From: Ignavibacteriales bacterium
GTDB taxonomy: Bacteria; Bacteroidota; Ignavibacteria; Ignavibacteriales; Ignavibacteriaceae
Reading direction: 5' to 3'
NCBI GenBank assembly: GCA_020061995.1
Contig: JAGUXE010000230.1
Span: forward strand, 1 to 19,941
Length of the DNA: 19,941 nt
The notes under the pieces are model-generated. The model did not search any database, was not told the DNA's origin, and worked only from the letters and a program-made list of their open reading frames with translations. Positions 6,792-14,808 of this stretch are shown piece by piece. How positions within the stretch are numbered: position 1 is the first letter of the stretch; every line of letters begins with the position of its first letter. The position numbers and the translations under genes were made by a program.

Positions 6792-9482
6792 TTAAAAACC
6801 AAATCCAAAACCGAGACGAATTTCGCGCGGTGTTGAATACATTGAAGGATTATTCACATATTCTTCTATAGTGTTTAAGCCGATAATTTCACCGGCATCT
6901 TTAACATTCAAATCGTTAGTTGCTCTTCCGGTTGTGCCATAAACGCCATATTCATTTTTAATATCAAGCAGATTATAAACTAATAAAAATGCGTTAATAC
7001 GGATTCCGCCAATATCAAATACTTTATCAGCTCTTAAATCAAGATTAAAAGTTGAAGGTTTTATGCCGCCGTTTTCAAACCTTACACCTTGCGAAACTCT
7101 TCTATCTTCAGTGTACGGAAAGCCTGCACCGTATTGAAATATAATGCCGACATTCCAATCACCCGGCTTACCTGTGTTTAGCGAAACATTGAATGTATGG
7201 CGTTGATCCCAATCCAATGAAACTACTTTTTTAGTCTCTTCAACGGGAGGTTTAGTTTGATTATTATTATAAACAGCATACGGGTCTGATGCATTACCTT
7301 CAGCTATTTGATATGTATAATCTACTTTTGCACCAAAATAATCTATAAATCTTCTTTCGAAGGTGAAGATAAATCCTCTTACATTCCCGTAATCTCGATT
7401 AATAAAACGTGCGTACTTGAAGCCTTCATAAGTATTGATGATTTCCATACCAAGCAGATTTCGAATATCACGATAATAAACCGTAAGATTTAAAACCATA
7501 TTTGAAAAAAGAACTTGCTGTAAACCAATTTCATACATAACTGTCTTTTGTACACCCAAATCGGGATTTCCCATTACTGAAGCCAGCGCACCACCGGTTG
7601 TAATTAAATAATCCGAATTAGTGTATAAGTTTTCAAAACTTGGTATTTGGAAAAAATGTCCATAAGAAAAACGAATAATTCCTTCATCAGTAATAGGGAA
7701 TGAAGCACCTAAACGGGGACTTAGTTGGAGTTTCGCTTTTGTTTTAACGAATTCACCTGCCCCCGGGAAGTTAGGATTTTTTGTAATATTTCGTAAATCT
7801 GCTGGCAATAATGAATTTGGATCAAAATAATCTAAGCGAATTCCTGCGTTTATAATCATAATATCGTATTCCATCTTATCTTGAATATAAGCTGAAATTT
7901 CCATTGGTTTTTTTCGATAAGCTTGATTTCCGAGAGTTCCTAAATCACGATAACCAAGTGTAAAAATTTTGTTGCCGAGTGAGTCTTCTTGATCTTCGGT
8001 TAAGTTAACGATATCACGTGAATGATTAAACATATCATGGAATCGAGCCTCAGCCCCCATTCCAATTTTATGCTCCTTCGATACTTGCGAACTCAAAGTC
8101 CATTGAACCACACTGGTTTTTGTGTTTCTGGTATAACGACCTACTTGATTACCACCAGATCTAAAAGTGTACCCTGAAGTTGGGATGCCTTGACGCGGTT
8201 CGACGTATCTAGAATCATATGGGTCTGCATACAAATGTCCCCAATATTTATGTCTGTTTACGGCAAATTTCAAACTCGTAAAAGTACTTTGAGTCGGGTA
8301 AAACGAAACTTGTAAATTGTTGATAGTATTAGTTCTATAATGATTTAGAATACCATCAGGAGTCCATGAAAAATAATGATCATAATATCGATTATAATTA
8401 TCATCCCAGAAGAGTGAATAACTGAATTTAAACATTGGAATTTGATAAGTTACTTTTCCGTTAAAAGAAAATTTCTTATCAGGATTCATTGCAACGTAAG
8501 CATTATCACCGGTATTTCTGAAAATCACTAACGTTGGCTCACCCGGAATCGCAAATTCAAGGGGGACATTATCTGTAACATTATAAACTCTTCGACCATA
8601 TAAGTAACCATTATTTTGATAATATCTTCCGGTCGCAAAAAATGTTAATCCTTTAAGTCCGGTAGGACCACTAAGACTGAATTGAATATTTTTTGTTGAA
8701 AGATTTAAGGGTTTATCAAGATTCTTAAATAAATCGGTATTGCTGGTAATATAGTTTCCGGCATAAGCATTAACGGTTCCTTCAAGTTTTTGAGAACCGT
8801 CCTGTGTAACTATATTTACGATACCGGACATTGCTTGTCCGTACTCAGCATTAAAAGTACCGCTTATAACTTCCATTTGACGAATAGATGTATTTTCAAC
8901 TTCAACACTTAATCTATTATTGAATGCATCGGTTACAGATACCCCATCAATTAAATATGCAACTTCATTAGAGCGACCGCCTCTGAAATGTCCTCCAACT
9001 ACGCCGGCTTGTAGATTAATAATTTGACCAACATCCTCAACAGGCATCATTTTAATATCGTTTGCGGATATTGTTGCCGATGTAGATGTTAAATCTTTTG
9101 TTACTAAAGGTCTGTCTGCAGTAACTACAACGTCCTGTCCAAGTTCAACCGCAGTTGATGATAGTTTAACATTGACGTTTGTTGTAAGGTCGATTCTTAT
9201 TAATACTTTTTCAACAATAACTCTCGAAAAACCGACAGCACTTACAATAATTCGATATTCTCCGGGAGGAATATTATTAATTACATAATATCCATCCATA
9301 TCGGCGGCACCGCCAAAATAGGTTCCTTCAATTACTACATTCGCGCCAAAAACAGGTTCCCCTGAATTTGAATCTGTAACTTTGCCTGATAACTTTCCGG
9401 TAGTACCGGCTTGAGCTCCGATTGTTATTGCAATGAAAAAGAAAAAACATAGCTTGATTGCATTACTTAATTTTTCCATCAT
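6792..9482 (-). CDS. TonB-dependent outer-membrane receptor with carboxypeptidase-regulatory-like N-terminal domain
   Basis: The open frame reaches an ATG at 9512, but AAAGGAC lies just upstream of the tandem ATGs at 9482 and 9479, and the 9512 ATG has no ribosome binding site. Starting at 9482 (896 residues) also gives a clean signal peptide ending IGAQA. Numbered from the 9512 ATG: residues 40-118 are a carboxypeptidase-regulatory-like beta-sandwich (GKLSGKVTDSNSGEPVFGAN, DMDGYYVINNIPPGEYRI). The plug runs about 127-240, with VVVTADRP, GGRSNEVAYLIDGVSV and NAEYGQAMSGIVNIVTQDG. The rest is a long 22-strand-type barrel ending in GFGFGF, with the terminal aromatic residue expected for outer-membrane insertion. 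Such receptors import large ligands using TonB energy. Neighbours (glucanase, glucosidase, carbohydrate-binding protein, sugar symporter) point to oligosaccharide uptake, though the ligand cannot be read from sequence. No SusD homologue follows it. Confidence 0.93.
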   Translation of the reverse strand: MMEKLSNAIKLCFFFFIAITIGAQAGTTGKLSGKVTDSNSGEPVFGANVVIEGTYFGGAADMDGYYVINNIPPGEYRIIVSAVGFSRVIVEKVLIRIDLTTNVNVKLSSTAVELGQDVVVTADRPLVTKDLTSTSATISANDIKMMPVEDVGQIINLQAGVVGGHFRGGRSNEVAYLIDGVSVTDAFNNRLSVEVENTSIRQMEVISGTFNAEYGQAMSGIVNIVTQDGSQKLEGTVNAYAGNYITSNTDLFKNLDKPLNLSTKNIQFSLSGPTGLKGLTFFATGRYYQNNGYLYGRRVYNVTDNVPLEFAIPGEPTLVIFRNTGDNAYVAMNPDKKFSFNGKVTYQIPMFKFSYSLFWDDNYNRYYDHYFSWTPDGILNHYRTNTINNLQVSFYPTQSTFTSLKFAVNRHKYWGHLYADPYDSRYVEPRQGIPTSGYTFRSGGNQVGRYTRNTKTSVVQWTLSSQVSKEHKIGMGAEARFHDMFNHSRDIVNLTEDQEDSLGNKIFTLGYRDLGTLGNQAYRKKPMEISAYIQDKMEYDIMIINAGIRLDYFDPNSLLPADLRNITKNPNFPGAGEFVKTKAKLQLSPRLGASFPITDEGIIRFSYGHFFQIPSFENLYTNSDYLITTGGALASVMGNPDLGVQKTVMYEIGLQQVLFSNMVLNLTVYYRDIRNLLGMEIINTYEGFKYARFINRDYGNVRGFIFTFERRFIDYFGAKVDYTYQIAEGNASDPYAVYNNNQTKPPVEETKKVVSLDWDQRHTFNVSLNTGKPGDWNVGIIFQYGAGFPYTEDRRVSQGVRFENGGIKPSTFNLDLRADKVFDIGGIRINAFLLVYNLLDIKNEYGVYGTTGRATNDLNVKDAGEIIGLNTIEEYVNNPSMYSTPREIRLGFGFGF

Positions 9483-9531
9483 TGTCCTTTTAAGAAGTAT
9501 TTTAATTCTCATAAATCACTAATACATTTTT

Positions 9532-9562
9532 GTAAAAAGAAGGGGTGCAGAAACTGCACCCC
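9532..9562 (-). terminator. Intrinsic terminator or attenuator between the carbohydrate-binding protein and TonB receptor genes
   Basis: Perfect 9-bp G+C-rich inverted repeat, GGGGTGCAG (9542-9550) and CTGCACCCC (9554-9562), with a 3-base loop. In the minus-strand transcript it is followed at once by TTCTTTTTAC, a proper U-rich tract. It starts 9 bases past the stop of the upstream gene. Only about 50-60 bases separate it from the receptor start, leaving little room for an independent promoter, so partial read-through (dosage control) is a reasonable alternative to full termination. Confidence 0.8.
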
Positions 9563-9571
9563 GAGAAAAGA

Positions 9572-12058
9572 TTATTTAACTAACATCATTTTTCGAACTG
9601 AATTGAAAGAGCCTGAGGTAATATTATAGAAATAAATTCCACTTGCTAATCCGCTTCCGTTGAAAGAGACATTATATCTTCCGGCTGATTTGAATTCATT
9701 AACTAAGTCTGCAACTTCTCTTCCGAGAACATCGTAAACTTTAATTGAAACCATACCCGGTCTTTCAATTGAATAATTGATAACTGTACTTGGGTTGAAT
9801 GGGTTAGGATAATTTTGTGACAGTGCGTATGTAGCAGGTCTATCACTTTCATCATCAACACCTACAAACCATGCGTTACCAATCCATGTATGTAACCAAC
9901 GAGCTACTGAATTCCATGATTGATCTTCGTTATAAGGTGAGAATGTTAAGATTCCTTCTCTTTCACCTGTAGCATCAGCATCATTTATTGAGAAATCAAG
10001 AGGAAGTCTCATTCCTTCAAGCGGTACAAATCTGTTATCGCCTGTTCTTGCAGCTAAATCATCAAAAGAAATTCTTGCTTCAACAGTATAACCGGTAGGG
10101 AATTTCGTAGTCCATGCATAGTTTACACCTGGGACAAGAATGCTATCTCTAAACCCGTCTAACATCGCTCTATCTTTTGCAAAACGGAAATGATAATCGG
10201 GTTGTGCACCACGTTTGTAACTTGTGTGAGGAGCTCCATGCCAATTATACAAACCGATGAAAAGATCCGGGGCATCATTTAAATATGAACTGATACTAGG
10301 ATTGAAACTAACAATATCATCTTCAATATCTAAACCGACATATAGATAATTAGCATCCATTGCAAGATGCGCTTTAACTGAAAGATCTGCATCACCAGAA
10401 ATTGATGTATTGGTAACAATATAACCAGAACCATCTGAAGGGAACATTCTCATTGGAGGAATATTTGTCCATTCAGTAAAGTTACCATCAGCTACAAATG
10501 TAGAGGTAGGTGCATTTAAAGAAACAGTAGCATAACCTTTTGCAGTATTAGAAACAGCCGGTGAACTGGTACTAACCGGTCCATAGTTTCCGGCTGCATC
10601 TCTACAAACAACAGCATAATGATAATTTACTGATTGGTTTGTATTAGGTGCTAATAACAAATGTTCAATTAATTGAATACCTTCACCTAGGCCAAATTTT
10701 ACAACTTCAACACCTGCCGCAGTAATATCTGTTATTGGAGCAGTACTATAATAAACATCATATTTTTCACCTGTTTCATTTGGCACATCATTCCAAGTAA
10801 CAACATTTTGGAAAGTTCCTGCAAATGCGGCAACATTTGTAGGAGCAACCGGAGGAATAACGTCGAACTCAGGATTACCAGTCCACCAATCTGTAATAAG
10901 AATAACTTTTCCGGCAACAGCTGAAGCTTCAGCCATCATTCCGACAACGTGTACATTTGAAGAATCAAAACCGCTGCTATTATCTTGATAAAGCATGTCG
11001 CGCAATGGGAATGAATATGAATGCCATTGATTATCGGCAATAGGAGTGAAAACCGTTCCAACTTTCCCTGAACCACCTTCAAATTGAACTCTTAATGCGC
11101 CAACACCCTCTTGAGCTTTCAATTTGAATTTCACACTATCTTGTTGCCATGCACCGGCTAGATTATATGTAGGGTCTGCAGTAAAGCCCATGCCTGTCCA
11201 GCCATTACCCCATTCGTTTCCTTGAATCCATTGAAGAGCATTTGTTCCTGCGACAGGTCCAACACCTATTTCAACACCAATACTTGATTGTCCCCATGCC
11301 CAAGAACTTAAATTTCCTGATAAAGTCATACCGTTGAAAACTATAGCTGGAATGGCTCTAACACCAGACCTTCTAAAACCATCAACAGTAAATTTGAGAG
11401 AATCTGCGGGAAGATTAACACCTGGTGTATAACCTGAAGTAATTGCAGAAATATTGTAACCGATAATTTTGTCGAAATCAAGTTTACGGTTATTGTAAGT
11501 AAACCCACCCCAATTTGAAGGAGAAATAACAAAACCTGCATCACTCGGAATCACGCTTCCGTCTGAAGGAATTTCTGTTAAAGGAATTTTTAATTGAACC
11601 CAACCTGATTCTGTATCAAGAATTGTTGCATGTTCGTAAATATATTCTTCTATCGGATCATTTTCACCCGGACGATCTGCAATGTGAATTCTGAAAACCA
11701 TATTAGCAGGAACCGAAGGAGCTTTTGTAACTTTAATCCAGATTGCTAATGAATCGTTAATAGCCCAATTCATCAAAGGTTGTCCTTCGGGAACTCTTTT
11801 GATTAATTGAGCATAACTGCCCCATTCATGAAAAGCACCGATATTTACATCAACATTTGCAGAAGCAGTTCCTTCTTTAACATCTGTTGTGTTTGTTGTA
11901 AAGTTCATAAAACTGGGAGGACCTTCTAACGAAATGGTATAAGTAGTATCGGTAGATATATCCCCATCAAAACTTTCTATTATCTGTCCATAAACAACAG
12001 AGAAAGAAAATAAGCACATAAAGAGAACAGGTAGAATGAGTTTTTTCATAACTTCCAT
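9572..12058 (-). CDS. Secreted multi-domain carbohydrate-binding-like protein with T9SS sorting domain
   Basis: 828 residues; signal peptide about 1-24 (LFSFSVVYG). No catalytic domain is recognised. In order: a jelly-roll, CBM-like domain (about 26-232, beginning IIESFDGD and ending LKFTVDGFRR); a second jelly-roll region (about 238-392, with WIQGNEWGNGW and WHSYSFPLRDM) resembling CBM4/11-type folds; a fibronectin type III domain (about 402-505, PVAPTNVAAFAG to AVVCRDAAGN); a CBM9-like domain (about 512-715, FVADGNFTEW, then YLYVGLDIEDD, then YTVEARISFDDL); and a T9SS type A module (744-828, with QNYPNPFNPSTVINY and the terminal MMLVK). The domain types are judged by eye. The likely role is capture of polysaccharide at the cell surface. 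The start may be M4 (12049): AAGGATGGA precedes it and MKKLILP is a more usual signal-peptide opening. It lies 92 bp after the symporter gene and just before a hairpin terminator, so these two genes may form one transcript. Confidence 0.87.
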   Translation of the reverse strand: MEVMKKLILPVLFMCLFSFSVVYGQIIESFDGDISTDTTYTISLEGPPSFMNFTTNTTDVKEGTASANVDVNIGAFHEWGSYAQLIKRVPEGQPLMNWAINDSLAIWIKVTKAPSVPANMVFRIHIADRPGENDPIEEYIYEHATILDTESGWVQLKIPLTEIPSDGSVIPSDAGFVISPSNWGGFTYNNRKLDFDKIIGYNISAITSGYTPGVNLPADSLKFTVDGFRRSGVRAIPAIVFNGMTLSGNLSSWAWGQSSIGVEIGVGPVAGTNALQWIQGNEWGNGWTGMGFTADPTYNLAGAWQQDSVKFKLKAQEGVGALRVQFEGGSGKVGTVFTPIADNQWHSYSFPLRDMLYQDNSSGFDSSNVHVVGMMAEASAVAGKVILITDWWTGNPEFDVIPPVAPTNVAAFAGTFQNVVTWNDVPNETGEKYDVYYSTAPITDITAAGVEVVKFGLGEGIQLIEHLLLAPNTNQSVNYHYAVVCRDAAGNYGPVSTSSPAVSNTAKGYATVSLNAPTSTFVADGNFTEWTNIPPMRMFPSDGSGYIVTNTSISGDADLSVKAHLAMDANYLYVGLDIEDDIVSFNPSISSYLNDAPDLFIGLYNWHGAPHTSYKRGAQPDYHFRFAKDRAMLDGFRDSILVPGVNYAWTTKFPTGYTVEARISFDDLAARTGDNRFVPLEGMRLPLDFSINDADATGEREGILTFSPYNEDQSWNSVARWLHTWIGNAWFVGVDDESDRPATYALSQNYPNPFNPSTVINYSIERPGMVSIKVYDVLGREVADLVNEFKSAGRYNVSFNGSGLASGIYFYNITSGSFNSVRKMMLVK

Positions 12059-12150
12059 CCTTTTTTAGTTAATTAAGAAATTGTCAATCAATTGCACCTG
12101 ATATACAACTGAATTAACATATTTAGTTTGGTTATTTATTTGTTTATCTA

Positions 12151-13782
12151 TCAAAACCAGAGGCTCCATAAACCGATTATTATCATTAAAATGAAAATGG
12201 AAAAGAAAACATTAGTTCTGTAAGTGCGAACCGAACTTCGCAAATGCCTCAGGTTAAACCCGATATCCTGAAGATTTTCAGAAAAAAGAAGTTGAAGATT
12301 AGAACGGGTAGGTTCTGAACTTACTTGGGTTGCATAGCTAATCCCAATTAACAAAATTGAACTAATAATAAACGAAAAAATTGCAAAGTGCAGAAAATTT
12401 ATACTCGCAAGAGCAACAAGAAACGGACTCTGCACAACATCAAATCTTACTAAAAAATCGGCTGTTAATTTAGAAATACCGATACTCTCCCCTATTATCA
12501 ATGTCCAAAGTGCTCCTTTTGCATTTACCTTTTTCATAAAAAGTCCGAAAATAAAAACTGCTGTAATTGGGGGACTAATATTTGCCTGAATGCTTTGCAT
12601 ATATAAATAGAGTTGAGAGCTGATTAATTTAACAAGAGGAACTCCAATAATTGCTGTAACAACTATAATCATTGTTGTTAATCTTCCAACAAGAACAAGT
12701 TTTTCTTCTGAAGCTTTCGGATGTCTCGGTTTATAAAAATCATTTGTTATAAGAGAAGCAGTACTATTAAATACACTTGCAAGAGAAGACATAATTGCTG
12801 CGAGAAGTGCTGCCAAAACAAATCCCTTAACACCAACAGGCAAAATATTACTCGCAATTAAAACCGGATAAGCTTCATCCCCTTGTAAACCGGGAAAAAG
12901 TGCATAAGCGATTAAACCCGGTAAAACGAGTATGAAAATTGGTGTGATTTTTAGAAAAGCTGCTAGAAGAGATCCGCGTCGAGCATCATCAATTGAACGG
13001 GCTGAAAGAACACGCTGAACTATATATTGATCAGCACACCAATACCAAAAAGCAATAATTGGAGCACCGAAAATCATTCCTGTCCATGGAAAATCTGGAT
13101 GATCCATTGGTTTAAACATTGCAAAATAATCGATCGGAAGTTTTTCTTGCAATGCAGCAAATCCGCCTACTTCATTCAAACCGAAAATAGTTAATAGTAA
13201 TGCACCGGCTAGCATCATAAAACCTTGAACAATCTGGGTTTTCATTACAGCATATGAACCGCCAACCACACTATAGATACCTGTCATTAACACAATTATT
13301 ATAGCTGAAGCATATATGTTCAAACCGAATATTTTGTAAAATAGAATTCCCCCTGCAAAAAGAGTTACTGAAATTTTAGTAAAAAGATAAACAACAATAG
13401 AGATGAAAGTAAATATTTTGCGACTTCTTGCGTCGTACCGTTTTTCAATGAACTCAGGCATTGTGATAACGCCTGATTTAATATAAATCGGAGCTAAAAA
13501 CCACCCCAGAATTATCAGTATAAAAATCGCCATCAATTCGAATTGTCCTACAGCCAAACCGCTGCTTGCCCCTGAACCTGCAAGACCAATGAAATGTTCA
13601 CTCGAAATATTTGTAGCAAAGAGGGACATCCCGACTCCAAGCCAGGTTAAATTTCTTCCGGTGAGGAAATAATCATTCATCGTTTTATTACTCTTACGCG
13701 AATAGTAAAATCCGAGTATCATTACCCCGATCAGGTAACTGATTAAAATTATTCCGTCAAATGTTCCGAAATTGTGAGTCAT
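12151..13782 (-). CDS. Sodium:solute symporter (SSS family, vSGLT-like sugar transporter)
   Basis: 543 residues with about 14 hydrophobic helices, including a final one at the C-terminus (VFFSIFILMIIIGLW). Family signatures are clear: NDYFLTGRNLTWLGVGMSL (36-54), ISSEHFIGLAGSG (59-71), TMPEFIEKRYD (107-117), WYWCADQYIVQRVLSARS (246-263) and SSLASVFNSTASLITNDFY (332-350). Aligned by eye to Vibrio vSGLT, the residues I recall as contacting galactose or the inner gate have counterparts: N58 (vSGLT N64), E82 (E88), Y247 (Y263), K278 (K294) and Q399 (Q428), while H63 replaces vSGLT Q69. The Na2-site S/T cluster is at 340-341. Na+-coupled hexose import fits a locus that would release glucose through GH16 and GH3. 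It is the first gene of the locus. Sugar specificity is inferred. Confidence 0.93.
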   Translation of the reverse strand: MTHNFGTFDGIILISYLIGVMILGFYYSRKSNKTMNDYFLTGRNLTWLGVGMSLFATNISSEHFIGLAGSGASSGLAVGQFELMAIFILIILGWFLAPIYIKSGVITMPEFIEKRYDARSRKIFTFISIVVYLFTKISVTLFAGGILFYKIFGLNIYASAIIIVLMTGIYSVVGGSYAVMKTQIVQGFMMLAGALLLTIFGLNEVGGFAALQEKLPIDYFAMFKPMDHPDFPWTGMIFGAPIIAFWYWCADQYIVQRVLSARSIDDARRGSLLAAFLKITPIFILVLPGLIAYALFPGLQGDEAYPVLIASNILPVGVKGFVLAALLAAIMSSLASVFNSTASLITNDFYKPRHPKASEEKLVLVGRLTTMIIVVTAIIGVPLVKLISSQLYLYMQSIQANISPPITAVFIFGLFMKKVNAKGALWTLIIGESIGISKLTADFLVRFDVVQSPFLVALASINFLHFAIFSFIISSILLIGISYATQVSSEPTRSNLQLLFSENLQDIGFNLRHLRSSVRTYRTNVFFSIFILMIIIGLWSLWF

Positions 13783-14338
13783 TCCATTTTTAATTTATTT
13801 AACCTGAACTTAACAGCACAAAAAGTGCCAGGAGTTATAAATCCATTTTAGCGGATATTTTTGATGATTTAGGACTTGTAAGGTTATCTCCTTTTTAAGT
13901 CCTTAAAGTTTACTTATTATTCTGATAAATCCGGTTATTATTTTAATAACTGCCGGGGAGAATTTAAAGAGGCAAAATAATTGTGTAGTTGAAGGTTTGG
14001 GAAGAAGGATTATATCGTTTATGTAATTTATAATCGTTTTTTCGAAATTTTATATCCCCCATGCCCTTTATTCGTAAGAACATACACAACTTGCTAATTA
14101 GTGTAACTTATTTTTGAAAATCATCACATATGAAAAATAGCTTAGCAATTCGTTATTGTTGATTATTACTTCTGGGAATCAGTGGCAGATTCTTGACATC
14201 CTTAAACGTATAAGGGAAGTCAATATTATACTAAATTATAAGTGAAGAAGATTTTAACGGGAAAGGTTATTAAATTAAATAGATTATTGAAGTAATAGCA
14301 TTAAAAACTCCAATACGATTTATTTTACTATGGATTTT
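13783..14338. other. 556-bp intergenic stretch without a recognisable gene
   Basis: A+T-rich, with no coding-like frame, tRNA or repeat array that I can support. It separates the small lipoprotein gene from the glycan locus and so must hold the locus promoter on the minus strand. I could not find a convincing promoter pair or operator there. The only noteworthy structure is the dyad at 13868-13907. Confidence 0.6.
13868..13907 (-). repeat. Imperfect inverted repeat in the probable leader of the symporter gene
   Basis: AGGACTT (13871-13877) pairs perfectly with AAGTCCT (13897-13903). Outward pairing of TTT with AAA works if one base is bulged. Inside, AAGG (13880-13883) pairs with CCTT (13890-13893) around a 6-base loop. 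In the minus-strand sense the structure holds an AGGAG-like sequence. It lies 86-125 bases upstream of the symporter ATG. It could be an operator dyad or a leader hairpin; no known riboswitch was recognised. Confidence 0.4.
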
Positions 14339-14734
14339 CTAATATACTTTTATTGATAAAGTATCAGAGTTTAAAAAGAATTCGTTTCCATCCTTTACAC
14401 CCAGATAACATAAATATAGCTTCCACTCTCCTGTAGTAAAAGTAGTATCTTTATTCCAAAACGTTTTTAAAGATTGCACTGTATCAGGAGTTGTACGGAT
14501 TACAATTGTCATCGAACTTGGAGCCAATAAAACGTAGTCGGGAACATGTCCGGTTAAACCTTCCGTATTACCGGCAATCATACCTGATAATTTTACATTA
14601 AGAGGCGAGTTTCCTTCAGTTTTATCGGCTGATAAAATTAATTTTGGTGGTTCAAGGTTGGATGGTTCTGTCGGTGTTTTACACCCACCCAAAATCATCA
14701 TAAAGAATAAAACGGAAAAAAGATTTTTTATCAT
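14339..14734 (-). CDS. Small secreted lipoprotein, function unknown
   Basis: 131 residues. A hydrophobic N-terminus ends in the lipobox L15-G16-G17-C18, so the product should be a lipoprotein anchored through Cys18. The mature part opens with a Pro/Glu linker (TPTEPSNLEPPKL) and continues as a beta-rich domain with SPLNVKLSG, reminiscent of PKD or Ig-like folds, and ends DTLSIKVY. I do not recognise a specific family. It lies 74 bp beyond the prolyl oligopeptidase gene, past a strong hairpin, so it probably has its own promoter or depends on read-through. Confidence 0.75.
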   Translation of the reverse strand: MIKNLFSVLFFMMILGGCKTPTEPSNLEPPKLILSADKTEGNSPLNVKLSGMIAGNTEGLTGHVPDYVLLAPSSMTIVIRTTPDTVQSLKTFWNKDTTFTTGEWKLYLCYLGVKDGNEFFLNSDTLSIKVY

Positions 14735-14768
14735 TCAATTACTTTTTTAAATCTATTAAAACGTAATA

Positions 14769-14797
14769 CAACCTGCCGGTGGTTAACCGGCAGGTTG
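14769..14797 (-). terminator. Hairpin terminator after the prolyl oligopeptidase gene
   Basis: A 12-bp perfect stem, CAACCTGCCGGT (14769-14780) against ACCGGCAGGTTG (14786-14797), with a 5-base loop. It starts 11 bases past the peptidase stop codon. In the minus-strand transcript the stem is followed by TATTACGTTTTAA, an interrupted U-tract. Stem strength and position make termination likely. Confidence 0.75.
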
Positions 14798-14808
14798 AAA
14801 ATACGATA

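Noticed and set aside
9483..9512. Upstream in-frame ATG of the TonB receptor as the start
   Set aside because: No ribosome binding site precedes it, whereas AAAGGAC precedes the tandem ATGs at 9482/9479, which also give a better signal peptide.
14008..14040. Inverted repeat GATTATA/TATAATC followed by GTTTTTT on the plus strand, like a terminator
   Set aside because: The 7-bp stem is almost all A/T with a 14-base loop, and no plus-strand gene precedes it; likely chance in A+T-rich sequence.
14193..14198. TTGACA on the plus strand in the intergenic stretch, a possible -35 box
   Set aside because: No -10 hexamer at a suitable distance (TATAAG is only about 10 bases on) and no plus-strand gene downstream.
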